Shown here piece after piece: positions 36,804-46,109 of a stretch of 64,000 nt of DNA. The notes under the pieces were generated by a model, which did no database searches, had not been told where the DNA came from, and worked only from the letters and a program-made list of their open reading frames with translations. Both the position numbers and the translations under genes were made by a program. The DNA is from Alphaproteobacteria bacterium (GTDB lineage: Bacteria; Pseudomonadota; Alphaproteobacteria; Caulobacterales; Aquidulcibacteraceae), in contig JAUIJZ010000004.1 of assembly GCA_030430715.1 (NCBI GenBank), positions 1 through 64,000 on the forward strand. The letters run 5' to 3'. Within the stretch, counting starts at the first letter, position 1. Each line of letters begins with the position of its first letter.

Positions 36804-38192
36804 CTACGGAATGAGCACGCGCGGATTCATCACGCCGCGCGGATCGATCGTCCGCTTCAGCGCGCGCATGAGCGCAATCGATTCGGCGCTTTTGAAGCGG
36901 AGTAGGTCGTTTGTGCGCACCACGCCGATGCCATGCTCGGCGGAGATCGAGCCGCCGAGTCGGTCGGCGACGGCATAGACCTCTTGGGTTAGTTCAGCGC
37001 CGGGAAACGTCGCGGGATCAGAGCCCGCGGGCTGTAACACTGTGTAGTGAAAGTTGCCGTCGCCCATGTGTCCGAAGGCGACGATGCGTGCGCCGGGACA
37101 GCGCGCGAGCATTGCGGCGTCGGCCTCAGCAAGGAAGCGCGGCGTTTGCGAAACGGGTACGCTGACATCGTGATTGACCTGAGCGCCCTCGGGCCTGTGG
37201 CCTGCTGAAATGTCCTCGCGGATCGCCCAAAAATCTCTTTGTTGATTTGTGTTTGCGGCAATGAGCGCGGTTTGCGCCTCACCGGCTTCGATGGCCGCTT
37301 CAAGCGCGGCTTCGATGCTCTCGCGCAGCCCCTCGGCAAGCGCGGCTTCGAACTCAATGAGCGCCATCAGGGGCGCGCCGGGCAGCGGATCGCGGCGGCT
37401 GGGCACGTTTTTCACGACAAGATCGACCGAGAGCCGGTTCATCACTTCAAACGCGGAAACGGCGCCTGTCGCTTTCTTCATACGGTGCAGCAAAGCGAGC
37501 GCGCGCGGCGCATCCGGCACGGCGACGAGCGCCAGTTCGTGCGCGCGCGGGCGCGGGAAGAGCTTCAAGCTCGCGGCGGTGACCACGCCGAGCGTGCCCT
37601 CGGCGCCGATGAAGAGCTGCTTCAGATCGTAGCCTGTATTGTCCTTGCGCAGCGCCTTTAGCCCATCGAACACGCGCCCATCCGGCAGCACCGCCTCGAT
37701 GCCCAGAACAAGGTCGCGCATCATTCCGTAGCGCAGCACATGCACGCCCCCTGCATTTGTGGATATGAGCCCGCCAATCGTGGCGCTGCCCTCGCTGGCG
37801 AGGCTCAAAGGGAAGAGGCGATCCGAATCGCGGGCCGTCTGCTGCACCGTTGCGAGAATCACGCCGGCCTCGGCGACGAGTGAGTCGTTGGCTTCATCCA
37901 CGGTCCGGATGCGGTTCATGCGCTTGAGCGAAAGCAGCACTTCGCCGCTCGGGATTTGTCCGCCGACCATGCCCGTATTGCCGCCCTGCGGCGTGATCGC
38001 CACGCCAGCCTCGGCGCACATGCGCACGGCGTCCGCGACTTCTTCGGTGGTCGCGGGAAGCAGCAGGCACGGCGTGGCGCCTTGGATCTTGCCGCGCCAC
38101 TCCACCAGATGCGGTTCGAGCGTGGCTGGATCGCGTGTGAAGCCTTTGGGGCCAAGGCGGGCGGCGAGATTTGCATAAAGATCGTGCGTCAT
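36804..38192 (-). CDS. FAD-linked oxidase, glycolate oxidase/D-2-hydroxyacid dehydrogenase type
   Basis: This 462-residue flavoprotein has the PCMH-type FAD domain (LLPATTEEVADAVRMCAEAG, then TPQGGNTGMVGGQ, then NAGGVHVLRYGMMRDLVLG). Its C-terminal half is of the FAD-oxidase C-terminal type, with GHMGDGNFHY and SISAEHGIG holding the metal/substrate histidines. Relatives oxidise D-lactate, D-2-hydroxyglutarate or glycolate. The absence of glcE/glcF neighbours suggests a stand-alone dehydrogenase. I begin at the ATG at 38192; the track start is a TTG two codons earlier. Confidence 0.92.
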   Translation of the reverse strand: MTHDLYANLAARLGPKGFTRDPATLEPHLVEWRGKIQGATPCLLLPATTEEVADAVRMCAEAGVAITPQGGNTGMVGGQIPSGEVLLSLKRMNRIRTVDEANDSLVAEAGVILATVQQTARDSDRLFPLSLASEGSATIGGLISTNAGGVHVLRYGMMRDLVLGIEAVLPDGRVFDGLKALRKDNTGYDLKQLFIGAEGTLGVVTAASLKLFPRPRAHELALVAVPDAPRALALLHRMKKATGAVSAFEVMNRLSVDLVVKNVPSRRDPLPGAPLMALIEFEAALAEGLRESIEAALEAAIEAGEAQTALIAANTNQQRDFWAIREDISAGHRPEGAQVNHDVSVPVSQTPRFLAEADAAMLARCPGARIVAFGHMGDGNFHYTVLQPAGSDPATFPGAELTQEVYAVADRLGGSISAEHGIGVVRTNDLLRFKSAESIALMRALKRTIDPRGVMNPRVLIP

Positions 38193-38288
38193 GAGCAAAC
38201 GATAGCGGTGTGCTGCGGCGAAGTCAGCGCTGCTGTTTGCAGCCTGCGCCGCTGTTGGTTAGCCTTGGCGCGTGGCTAGGAGGGTCTC

Positions 38289-38690
38289 ATGCGTTTGATC
38301 GCAAGCTTGTTCGTCGCCTTGGTTCTGTTCGCCGCCGCGCCCGCGCCCGCGCGTGCGCAGGAAGTGCTGGGCACGGTTTCCGCGGATGGCGTCGCCAATG
38401 TCAGCGGCACGCGCTGGGAAGGACAGGTGAATTGGAGCACGGGCGAACAACGCTATTGGACGCTCTATTTCAGGCCGGATGGCGTGCTCGAATATGGTTA
38501 TGCCGGTTCGAGCTATGACAATGGCCGCTGGCTGCAGAATGATGCGCTCGTCGTCATCCACACCAATCGCTACTTCGCGATCATGACGGGAACGCTCTCT
38601 GGGGGCGGCATCAGCGGCACGATGCACAATCGCCGTGGCTCTTCAGGCGCGTTCAGCTTCGTTCCTCAGGGCGGTGACGGCGGGAAATAA
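38289..38690 (+). CDS. small secreted protein of unknown function
   Basis: The 133-residue product has a signal peptide (MRLIASLFVALVLFAAAPAPARA^Q) and a mature beta-rich domain of about 110 residues (GTRWEGQVNWSTGEQRYWTL, then LEYGYAGSSYDNGRW, then FAIMTGTLSGGGISGTM). The pattern of alternating strands with a W..G..W spacing looks like a small lipocalin-like or beta-barrel domain, but I do not recognise it. TAGGAGGG precedes the ATG. Its stop is directly adjacent to the convergent tsaC stop. Confidence 0.75.
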   Translation: MRLIASLFVALVLFAAAPAPARAQEVLGTVSADGVANVSGTRWEGQVNWSTGEQRYWTLYFRPDGVLEYGYAGSSYDNGRWLQNDALVVIHTNRYFAIMTGTLSGGGISGTMHNRRGSSGAFSFVPQGGDGGK

Positions 38691-39608
38691 TTACCCGCGC
38701 GGCGCTGCGGCGCGGGCGAGACGGTCGCGGATGGCTTCGCCAAGGCCGCGCGCCGGGATCGGCGCCACGGCGATGGCTTCTGCGCCGGTCGCATCGAGTG
38801 CACGCAAGTGCGCATAGAGATTGGCCGCCGCTTCGGTCAGATCGCCGCGCTTTGAAAGCGTGAGCCCGCCCTCTGACGCTGGTGCGCCGAACGCGAGATA
38901 GGCTTCGCCCGCGTGTGGCGCTGCTGCATCGAGGCGCAGGCGCGCGCGCGGCGCATAATGGCTCTCCAACATGCCCGGCGCACTCACCTTGCCGGCATGC
39001 GGGCGCGCCAGCGGTCCAATCAGCGCTTCGATCTCGCTGCGTTCAATGGCGCCGGCGCGCAGAAGCGACGCTGCGCCGCTTTCATCAATGGCGACGATGG
39101 TCGATTCCAGACCGATCTCGCTGGCGCCGCCATCGAGCACAAGACCGACCGCATCGCCGAGGTCTTCGCGCACATGCGCCGCGATGGTGGCGCTGACATG
39201 TCCGCTGCGATTGGCGCTTGGCGCAACGATCGGCCCGCCAAAGGCGGCCAGCAGCTCTTGCGCCAGCGGATGCGCGGGCGCGCGCACGGCGATGGTGGAA
39301 AGCCCGGCGCAAGCGAGCTCGCATACATCCGCGCCGGCGCGCCGCTCGGTCACAAGCGTCAGCGGCCCGGGCCAGAACGCCTCGGCCAGTTGGCGCGCGC
39401 GCGGCGGCAAGTTCGCTTGCCGCGCCGCGGCTTCCACGTTGGGCACGTGCGCGATCAGCGGATTGAAGCGCGGGCGGCCCTTCGCTTCAAACACGCGCGC
39501 GACCGCATTTGGATTGGCCGCATCGGCGCCGAGGCCGTAGACGGTCTCGGTTGGGAAGGCGACGAGCCCGCCGCCGCGTAAGATTGCGACCGCCTGCTCG
39601 ACGCTCAT
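38691..39608 (-). CDS. tsaC: threonylcarbamoyl-AMP synthase (TsaC/Sua5)
   Basis: It makes the threonylcarbamoyl-AMP used for t6A37 of ANN-decoding tRNAs. The N-terminal Sua5/YciO/YrdC domain is clear: GGLVAFPTETVYGLGADA, then FEAKGRPRFNPLIAHV, FWPGPLTLV and VAPSANRSGHVS. At 305 residues it is the longer Sua5 form, with a C-terminal domain joined by a linker (APGMLESHYAPRARL). The ATG at 39608 overlaps the upstream b561-YceI stop, so it is probably translated from that operon. Confidence 0.95.
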   Translation of the reverse strand: MSVEQAVAILRGGGLVAFPTETVYGLGADAANPNAVARVFEAKGRPRFNPLIAHVPNVEAAARQANLPPRARQLAEAFWPGPLTLVTERRAGADVCELACAGLSTIAVRAPAHPLAQELLAAFGGPIVAPSANRSGHVSATIAAHVREDLGDAVGLVLDGGASEIGLESTIVAIDESGAASLLRAGAIERSEIEALIGPLARPHAGKVSAPGMLESHYAPRARLRLDAAAPHAGEAYLAFGAPASEGGLTLSKRGDLTEAAANLYAHLRALDATGAEAIAVAPIPARGLGEAIRDRLARAAAPRG

Positions 39609-40897
39609 GGAACGCGCATCGCTTGAAGCGCCACGCGGATAGTGACCTCGCGTGAGATCATATCGTCGCCTTCCGCGCCTTCGCCGAGGCCGAAATCGCG
39701 CCGGTCTATGGTCAGTTCGCCGCTCATCGTTGCGTTGTCTTGGCTCAGATTCAGCGTGAAGGGCAGGCGCACGTCTTCGCTGACGCCGCGCAGGGTCAGC
39801 GAGCCGCGCGCCTCGTAGCCGCTTTCGGTTTGGCGGATATCGCGGCTCTCGAACCGCGCGTGCGGGTAGGCTGCGACATTGAACCAGCCCGCGCCGCGTA
39901 GCGCGTTATCGTGAATGGGGATCCCGGTGTCTGCTGATGCGAGCGCGATCGTCACGCTAACAGACGACGCTTCGAGATCGCCGGGGGCGAAGCGAATGTC
40001 AGCGTTCCACTCGCCGAAGCGGCCGCTTACCGGTGTTTCACTGCTTGCGTCGCTATAGACGTAGTCGAAGCGGATAGCGCTCGCTTCGGGATCGACACGC
40101 CATGCGGGCGCCGTGCCCGGCGCGGACGTAGAAGCGGGCGCATGGCTCGGCGTGTTTGCCGTGCTTTGCGCGGAGGGGCCGAAGGTCGTCGCGGCATGGA
40201 TGGCGGCGATCAGCGCGATGGCGATGATGGCGAGGCCGCCGCCGATGATGGCGAGGCGCACGTCGTCCTTAGGCGGCTTTTCCGTTTCGAATGGCGCGCG
40301 CACGCCGGGAAGCATGTGCGCCAGCACTTCGTCGCGGTCGAAGAAATGGTGCTTTAGCGCCGCGCCGACATGCACGACAAACAGGATCACCGCTCCCCAG
40401 GACATCAAGGCATGCGTGTTGAACGCGATGCTGGCGATGGTCGCGCGTACGCCAGGGCTTGCTTGCGGGAGATCGAACAGCGCCGGCACTTCGAACAGGC
40501 CGAAGAAATGCGTTGGCACGGCCATCGAGCGGTCTTCATGCAGCGACCAACCTGCCGAGACGAATAACCAGCCGGATAGGGGTAAGCCTATCATCAGCAC
40601 ATAAAACAGCCGATGCACGGCTTCGGCCGCGAAGCGTTCCCATTTCGGCATGTGCGGCGGGAATGGCGGCGGGCGATGTGTGAGCCGCCATCCCAACCGC
40701 ACCAAGCTCAGCAGCAGAATGGTGAGGCCGATGGATTTGTGAAGCTGAAACGCGCGGAACACGCCTTCATGCGTAATGCCATGCTCGGCCTGCTGGTGCA
40801 TCCAGAGGCCGAGTGGAAGCATGTAGAGAATAGCGGCGGCGATCGCCCAATGTAGGACAATCGCCACCGCCGAATAGCGTTGCGCCGTCACGCTCAT
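39605..40897 (-). CDS. cytochrome b561-YceI fusion protein
   Basis: The 430-residue protein fuses two families. Residues 1-190 are a four-helix, di-heme cytochrome b561 of the bacterial type, with histidines in VLHWAIA, LHKSIGL, VHRLFYVL and NTHALMSW. A further hydrophobic helix lies near 215-240, then a linker rich in T/A/P. Residues from about 268 to the end are a YceI domain (WRVDPEASAIRFDY...GRFGEWNADIRFAP...GSLTLRGVSEDVRLPFT), a lipocalin-like fold that binds isoprenoid lipids. The membrane part could pass electrons to or from a quinone-like ligand held by the YceI part. It lies two bases after the free YceI gene. Confidence 0.92.
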   Translation of the reverse strand: MSVTAQRYSAVAIVLHWAIAAAILYMLPLGLWMHQQAEHGITHEGVFRAFQLHKSIGLTILLLSLVRLGWRLTHRPPPFPPHMPKWERFAAEAVHRLFYVLMIGLPLSGWLFVSAGWSLHEDRSMAVPTHFFGLFEVPALFDLPQASPGVRATIASIAFNTHALMSWGAVILFVVHVGAALKHHFFDRDEVLAHMLPGVRAPFETEKPPKDDVRLAIIGGGLAIIAIALIAAIHAATTFGPSAQSTANTPSHAPASTSAPGTAPAWRVDPEASAIRFDYVYSDASSETPVSGRFGEWNADIRFAPGDLEASSVSVTIALASADTGIPIHDNALRGAGWFNVAAYPHARFESRDIRQTESGYEARGSLTLRGVSEDVRLPFTLNLSQDNATMSGELTIDRRDFGLGEGAEGDDMISREVTIRVALQAMRVP

Positions 40898-40899
40898 GC

Positions 40900-41586
40900 T
40901 TATTCAGCCGCCGGTGTGGCGGATGCTGGATCGTTTTCTTTCGTGAACTCGGTTTCAATAATGAGTTCGACCTCGTCGCCAACGCCGTCATTGGCGTCTG
41001 GCGCGGAAGGCATGGCGCGGCTTACGCCGAATTGCGAGCGCTGCAGGCTGCCGCGCGCGGAAAAGCCGATGATCGATATGTCCATTCCCATCGGATGTTG
41101 CGCCAAACTCCCATTATACGTCACCTCCAGCGTGGCCGGATGGGTGACGCCGTGGAAGGTCAGGTCGCCGGTCACGCGCGCACTATTCGGGCCCGTGCTC
41201 TCGATGCTGGTCGAGCTGAATGTCGCGGTCGGATGGGCCGTGCTGTCGAGCCAATCTGCGCTTTGCAGTTCCTGATCGAAATCGGGTGTGGGCGCCGTGA
41301 ACGGGGTGTCGAGCGACGTCATGTCGATGGAGACGTTTACGTTCGATTGCGTCGGGTCTTCGGCGTTGAAATTGAGTTCACCGCTCACGCGATTGAAACG
41401 CAGCTGATAGGCGGAGAGGCCCATATGCTGCACAAGGGCGGTGATCGTCGTGTGGTGCGGGTCCAGCGTGTAGGCGCCGCTGACGGCGTTCACAGGGCGT
41501 TGTTCCTCAGCTGGCTGTGCTTGTTCTGCCGGCGGCGCGCATGCGGCCAAAGCGAAGATGGCTGTGGCGGCGATCCAAGATTTCAT
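40900..41586 (-). CDS. YceI-family lipoprotein
   Basis: The 228-residue product has a signal with a lipobox (FALAACAPP), then a Q/P/E-rich linker and a full YceI domain: SGAYTLDPHHTTITALVQHM, then GELNFNAEDPTQSNVNVSID, then GDLTFHGVTHPATLEVTYNG. YceI-family domains form a barrel that binds polyisoprenoids; here the protein is probably lipid-anchored. The ATG at 41586 follows AGGGAGAAAAA; the track ORF begins 46 residues earlier. It leads a three-gene operon with the b561-YceI fusion and tsaC. Confidence 0.92.
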   Translation of the reverse strand: MKSWIAATAIFALAACAPPAEQAQPAEEQRPVNAVSGAYTLDPHHTTITALVQHMGLSAYQLRFNRVSGELNFNAEDPTQSNVNVSIDMTSLDTPFTAPTPDFDQELQSADWLDSTAHPTATFSSTSIESTGPNSARVTGDLTFHGVTHPATLEVTYNGSLAQHPMGMDISIIGFSARGSLQRSQFGVSRAMPSAPDANDGVGDEVELIIETEFTKENDPASATPAAE

Positions 41587-41767
41587 GTTTTTCTCCCTCT
41601 TGCGGGCTTCATGTAAGCCTTGCTGGCTGGCGCGCCAAATGGAAGACGGCGCTGTCGCGAAAATTTCGACCTTCCCTATGCGGCAGCCGCACGCGATTTT
41701 GGAGAACAATTGAGGGTCGCGCATTTGAACGGCACGGTTATGGTAGGGTGTCCAGAGCGGAGATAAA

Positions 41768-43396
41768 ATGACCTACGCTGCGCCGATCAACGATATGCGT
41801 TTCGCGCTCGAAGCCGCCGCCGACCTCTGGTCGTTGCGCGCGCGTTTCCCCGATCTCGACGAAGGATTGCTTGCCGCAATTCTTGAGGGCGCGGCCGCGC
41901 TGTCTTCCGAAACACTCGCGCCGCTCAACCGCGTTGGCGACCAAAATGGCGCGACCTTAGCCAATGGCGATGTGCGCACGCCGCCCGGTTTCCGCGAAGC
42001 GTACGATGCGTTTGCGGCGGGCGGCTGGCAGGGGCTATACGCGCCGGCAGAATATGGCGGCCAAGGGCTCCCACGCTCGGTCGCCATGCCGGTGCTGGAG
42101 ATGATGCAATCGGCCAATCTGGGTTTCAGTCTGCTGCCGCTGCTGACGCTGGGCGCCATCGAAGCGATTGAACAGCATGGCGCGCAGGATCAGAAGGATC
42201 TTTATCTCGCCAAGCTGATCTCCGGCGAATGGTCCGGCACGATGAACCTCACCGAGCCGCAGGCCGGTTCGGATCTTGGCATGATGACGACTAAGGCCGT
42301 CCAACAGGATGACGGCTCTTACGCTATTAGCGGGCAGAAGATTTTCATCACCTATGGCGAGCACGATTGCACGCCGAACATCGTTCATCTCGTGTTGGCG
42401 CGCATCGAAGGCGCGCCCGCTGGCTCTCGCGGCATATCATTGTTCATTGTGCCCAAATTCCTTGATGCTGACGGCGCGCGCAACGCGCTGCGCTGCATCG
42501 GCATCGAAGAGAAGATGGGCGTCCACGCTTCGCCTACGTGCACGATGGCGTACGAGGGCGCGACCGGATGGCTGATCGGCGAAGCCAATAGAGGCTTGGT
42601 GGCCATGTTCACGATGATGAATGCGGCGCGCCTGCTCGTCGGTGTGCAAGGCGTTGCGCTCGCCGAGGCCGCTTATCAAAAGGCGCTGGCCTATGCGCGC
42701 GAGCGCAAGCAGGGCGGCGGTTTCATCATTGAGCATCCCGACGTGCGGCGCATGTTGCTGACGATGAAAGCCAAGACGCAGGCCGCACGCATGATCTGCT
42801 ATGCATGTGCTGTCGCCGCCGATGCTGGCGACAAGCCGCGCGAAGATTTGCTGACGCCGCTCGCCAAGGCGTGGTCGACGGATATCGGCGTCGAAGCCGC
42901 GAGCCTTGGCGTGCAGGTGCATGGCGGCATGGGCTTCATCGAAGAAACCGGCGCGGCGCAATATTATCGCGATGTGCGCATCACCACGATCTATGAGGGC
43001 ACGAACGGCATCCAGGCGATCGATCTCTATGGGCGCAAGCTCAAGGGCGATGGCGGCGCCGAGATGAAGAAGCTGATCGCAGAAGCGCACGAAGCGGCCG
43101 CGCAATTGGGAACCGATTCCGCCAAGCGTCTGGCCGCAGCCGCTTCCGTGCTGGAAGACGCCACAGCCGCTTTGCTCGGCTCTGAGCGCGACGATGCGTT
43201 GGCCGGTGCGACGCCATATTTGGCGCTCGCGGGCGATGTCACGGGCGGCATGCTCTGGGCGCAAGCGCTGAAGCGCGCGCCTTCGGAAGAGCAAGCGGCA
43301 CTATTTGCATTTTATGCGGAAACCGTTCTGGCGCGCGCCCGGTCATATCTGCCCGACATCAAAATCGGCGCGGCGGCGCTAATCGAGCCGAATTGA
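41768..43396 (+). CDS. acyl-CoA dehydrogenase, DmdC-type
   Basis: This FAD enzyme makes an alpha,beta-double bond in acyl-CoA substrates. GTMNLTEPQAGSDLGMMTTKA and KIFITYGEHD are the FAD/substrate segments, and IYEGTNGIQAIDLYGRKL holds the catalytic glutamate. The C-terminal domain after residue 430 is the long form found in 3-methylmercaptopropionyl-CoA dehydrogenase (DmdC). At 542 residues it is somewhat shorter than the usual 580-600 of that subfamily. The substrate is unknown; DMSP breakdown is not implied, since no other dmd gene is present. GGAGATAAA precedes the ATG. Confidence 0.92.
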   Translation: MTYAAPINDMRFALEAAADLWSLRARFPDLDEGLLAAILEGAAALSSETLAPLNRVGDQNGATLANGDVRTPPGFREAYDAFAAGGWQGLYAPAEYGGQGLPRSVAMPVLEMMQSANLGFSLLPLLTLGAIEAIEQHGAQDQKDLYLAKLISGEWSGTMNLTEPQAGSDLGMMTTKAVQQDDGSYAISGQKIFITYGEHDCTPNIVHLVLARIEGAPAGSRGISLFIVPKFLDADGARNALRCIGIEEKMGVHASPTCTMAYEGATGWLIGEANRGLVAMFTMMNAARLLVGVQGVALAEAAYQKALAYARERKQGGGFIIEHPDVRRMLLTMKAKTQAARMICYACAVAADAGDKPREDLLTPLAKAWSTDIGVEAASLGVQVHGGMGFIEETGAAQYYRDVRITTIYEGTNGIQAIDLYGRKLKGDGGAEMKKLIAEAHEAAAQLGTDSAKRLAAAASVLEDATAALLGSERDDALAGATPYLALAGDVTGGMLWAQALKRAPSEEQAALFAFYAETVLARARSYLPDIKIGAAALIEPN

Positions 43397-43398
43397 AC

Positions 43399-44622
43399 CT
43401 AAGAACGCAATTGTTCGCGGAATTCCTTGAGCGCGTTTCTGAACGGCTTGAGCGGTCCGGGCCGATAGCGCGGGCGCAGATCGTCTTTTGATGCACGATG
43501 CAGCACGCTCGGGTCGAGCATGAATTCGGCGTCGAACAGCGTGGCTTTTTCTCTGCCGCGCCAGATGCGGCGTGGGCGGAGCGGATAATGGATTGGCTGC
43601 CACACCTTTGACAGCGGCGTGCGCGAAATCGGCGCGTCGAAGCCGGCTTCGCGCAGCGCTTCGTCGAGCGGAGATTCATCCTCGCCATAGGTAGCGTAGA
43701 AACGGAGGCCCGCTTCCTGCGCGCCTTCGGCAATCCATTTCAGCGCGAGCGCCGAGAGTTCGCCGCTTTCGCCGCCGCCGACATCGCCATGCGCGCCGAC
43801 AAACCAGCGCTGTTCAAAGGCGCGCCGTCCCATGCGCTGATTGTCTTCTTCGAGATCATCCCAGAGCATGCATGGAAAGCCGATGCGGCATTCATCGACG
43901 GCGAGGGCATGACGCGCCATCAGCACGTTGCGCGGCACGCGGCGGTTCTTGAAGCGGAAGCGCTCTTTTTCGCGCCATGGCGTCAGCGAGGCCAGCACAT
44001 CGCCGAAGCCGCGCTGCGCAACCGTATCGAAGACGCCGACATAGGCGATATTCGGCACATCGTCGGTTTGCCGGCGCGTGCCGTCGGGGTTGCGCTCGCC
44101 CTTGCCGTAGGCGAGGCGAAAGCGTTGTACCTCTTCGGCGTGTGCGCGTTTGTCTTCGTCGGGCGCGTCCTCGCCGGGTTCGCGATAATAGAGGCGGAAG
44201 CCTTCGCGCGCCATGTGCGTAAAGCGGCGGCTGACAATGCCCGCCGTGCTGATGAAGCCTGCCAGACGGCGCGCGGCGAAGGCGCCGCGGCTGAAGCCGA
44301 AAATGTAGATTTCATCGCCTGCTTCATAATCGAACGCGAGACGCAGATAGGTGTCGAGGATGCCGTCTTCCAAACCTTCGCCAAAAGCACCGCCGGCGAG
44401 ACGATTGAAGCTGGCGGAAACTTCCTCGAGAAAGCCCCGCTGCGCCAGCGCGCCCATCGAAGAACCAACTCCATGTGTATAGATGACGGTTTGATGCACT
44501 TCCGTGCCGTCATCCCGCTTATCCGTGTGCGCGACGCTGCGGGCAATAACGCCGATATTGGTAAGCTTAGGCTGGTTCAGGGACTGCCATGTCCCATCCA
44601 TACAGATCACGATGCGCTTCAT
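43399..44622 (-). CDS. DUF2235-family alpha/beta hydrolase (Tle1-like)
   Basis: The 407-residue protein matches DUF2235, the fold of the T6SS phospholipase Tle1. The start MKRIVICMDGTWQSLNQPK is the family signature. The nucleophile elbow GFSRGAFAARR puts the serine near 111, an acid is likely in VGVFDTVAQRG, and WFVGAHGDVGGG carries the histidine region. No signal, VgrG, PAAR or immunity gene is nearby, so an effector role is not supported and a housekeeping lipase or esterase is equally likely. The ATG at 44622 is preferred; the track start adds six residues. Confidence 0.9.
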   Translation of the reverse strand: MKRIVICMDGTWQSLNQPKLTNIGVIARSVAHTDKRDDGTEVHQTVIYTHGVGSSMGALAQRGFLEEVSASFNRLAGGAFGEGLEDGILDTYLRLAFDYEAGDEIYIFGFSRGAFAARRLAGFISTAGIVSRRFTHMAREGFRLYYREPGEDAPDEDKRAHAEEVQRFRLAYGKGERNPDGTRRQTDDVPNIAYVGVFDTVAQRGFGDVLASLTPWREKERFRFKNRRVPRNVLMARHALAVDECRIGFPCMLWDDLEEDNQRMGRRAFEQRWFVGAHGDVGGGESGELSALALKWIAEGAQEAGLRFYATYGEDESPLDEALREAGFDAPISRTPLSKVWQPIHYPLRPRRIWRGREKATLFDAEFMLDPSVLHRASKDDLRPRYRPGPLKPFRNALKEFREQLRS

Positions 44623-44758
44623 GCGCCGATCCCCCTTCAATACCCGGCGCCATTCTAAAGAGGCTGGACGCGGCCTGAAACCCCCGGCGGAGTAGGGAGC
44701 GGCATTTGGATGCGCAGGGCCGCTGAGCTAGGGTTATTTTCTTTGGAGAAGCGCGCGC

Positions 44759-45823
44759 ATGTCCATGGACGGGGTGGAAGAGGCCGTATCCGCGCGTTCG
44801 GCGCTGGCCTATCCGCTGGGCGATCCGCCGCAGCCGGGAATCGCTCGGGAGATCGCGCCGGGCGTGCATTGGGTGCGCATGCCGCTGCCCTTCGCGCTGC
44901 AATGGATCAATCTGTGGCTGATCGATGACGGTCCGGGCTGGACCATTGTGGATACAGGCGTCGCCACTGACGAAACGCGCGAACATTGGCGTGCGATTTT
45001 CGACGCAACACTCGGCGGCAAGCCGGTTTCGCGCGTGATCTGCACGCACATGCATCCCGATCACATGGGGCTAGCCGGCTGGATTTGCCGCAAGTTCGAC
45101 GCCGAATTGTGGATGAGCCGGCTGGAATATATCACTGGGCGCATGCTGGTGGCCGACACCGGACGAGAAGCGCCGGAAGACGGCGTCGCCTTTTATCGCG
45201 CCGCCGGTTGGAACGAAGACGAACTTGATGCGTACAAGGTCCGCTTTGGCGGCTTTGGCAAAGCCGTCGCCAAGATGCCGGATTCCTATCGCCGGCTTAG
45301 CGATGGCGATGTGATCGAGATGGGCGGGCGGTCTTGGCATGTCGTCACAGGCAATGGTCATTGTCCCGAACATGTGTGCCTGTGGCAGAAAGAGCTAAAG
45401 TTGTTCATTTCAGGCGACCAGGTGTTGCCGCGTATTTCCTCGAACATTTCCGTCTTCCCCACAGAACCGCAAGGCGATCCGCTGAGCGATTGGCTATCCT
45501 CGTGCAAGATGTTGCGCGAGCGCGTGGACAATGACGTGCTGGTTCTGCCGGCGCACAATGAGCCCTTCACCGGCTTGCATGAGCGCCTGACTGCATTGAT
45601 CGACGGCCATGAGCGGTCGCTTGCGCGGCTGTTGTCGCGCTTGAAGCAGGAGCCGAAGCGCGCCGTGGACGTGTTCGTCGCTGTGTTTGGCCGTAAGCTG
45701 AGCGGCGATGTGCTGAGCATGGCTACGGGCGAGGCGGTGGCGCATCTCAATTGCCTGATTTCGCGCGGGCTGGCCCGGCGCGTCAAAAACAGCGACGGGG
45801 TGATCACCTATGAATCCGTCTAA
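44759..45823 (+). CDS. metallo-beta-lactamase-fold hydrolase
   Basis: A 354-residue MBL-fold protein. The zinc motif is THMHPDHMG (HxHxDH), with further ligands in TGNGHCPEHVCLW, FISGDQVLP and VLPAHNEPF. The C-terminal 90 residues look like the winged-helix end found on many of these hydrolases (HLNCLISRGLARRVKNSDG). The reaction is unknown. TTTGGAGAA precedes the ATG. The small downstream gene overlaps its end by 14 bases, so they are co-transcribed. Confidence 0.9.
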   Translation: MSMDGVEEAVSARSALAYPLGDPPQPGIAREIAPGVHWVRMPLPFALQWINLWLIDDGPGWTIVDTGVATDETREHWRAIFDATLGGKPVSRVICTHMHPDHMGLAGWICRKFDAELWMSRLEYITGRMLVADTGREAPEDGVAFYRAAGWNEDELDAYKVRFGGFGKAVAKMPDSYRRLSDGDVIEMGGRSWHVVTGNGHCPEHVCLWQKELKLFISGDQVLPRISSNISVFPTEPQGDPLSDWLSSCKMLRERVDNDVLVLPAHNEPFTGLHERLTALIDGHERSLARLLSRLKQEPKRAVDVFVAVFGRKLSGDVLSMATGEAVAHLNCLISRGLARRVKNSDGVITYESV

Positions 45824-46109
45824 TCCGCCCGAGCACCGCTCCAACAATGCGATGCTGTGCTTCTGTTTCGGCATCGGGTTGTGCGCGCTCGCTTATTTCC
45901 TCGGTATTGGCGCGGTGATCGGCGCGGCGCTGCGCGGCGGCGATCCGGCCGCTATCGTCGGCGGCATATTGGCGGCGGTCGGGCTCGCGCTGCTGGGCGT
46001 CGCCGGTTTCATCATGATGGTCGTTGGCGGCATCTGGATGCTGGTGCAGGTGATCGCCGATCAGCGCGGCGACGTGGAAGAACAGCGCTATCGCGACGTA
46101 GATCGCTAA
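45810..46109 (+). CDS. small membrane protein of unknown function
   Basis: A 99-residue protein with two hydrophobic helices (about 14-40 and 46-80) separated by GGDPAA, then an acidic/basic tail EEQRYRDVDR. It overlaps the MBL gene by 14 bases in another frame, with GGGTGATC upstream, so translational coupling is likely. I do not recognise a family. Its TAA overlaps the stop of tag, which converges. Confidence 0.68.
   Translation: MNPSNPPEHRSNNAMLCFCFGIGLCALAYFLGIGAVIGAALRGGDPAAIVGGILAAVGLALLGVAGFIMMVVGGIWMLVQVIADQRGDVEEQRYRDVDR

Noticed and set aside
41768-43396. DMSP-degradation pathway implied by the DmdC-like enzyme
   Set aside because: No dmdA, dmdB or dmdD gene in the window; the fold alone does not fix the substrate.
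43399-44622. DUF2235 protein as a type VI secretion effector
   Set aside because: No VgrG, PAAR, Hcp or immunity gene adjoins it, so the effector role is unsupported.
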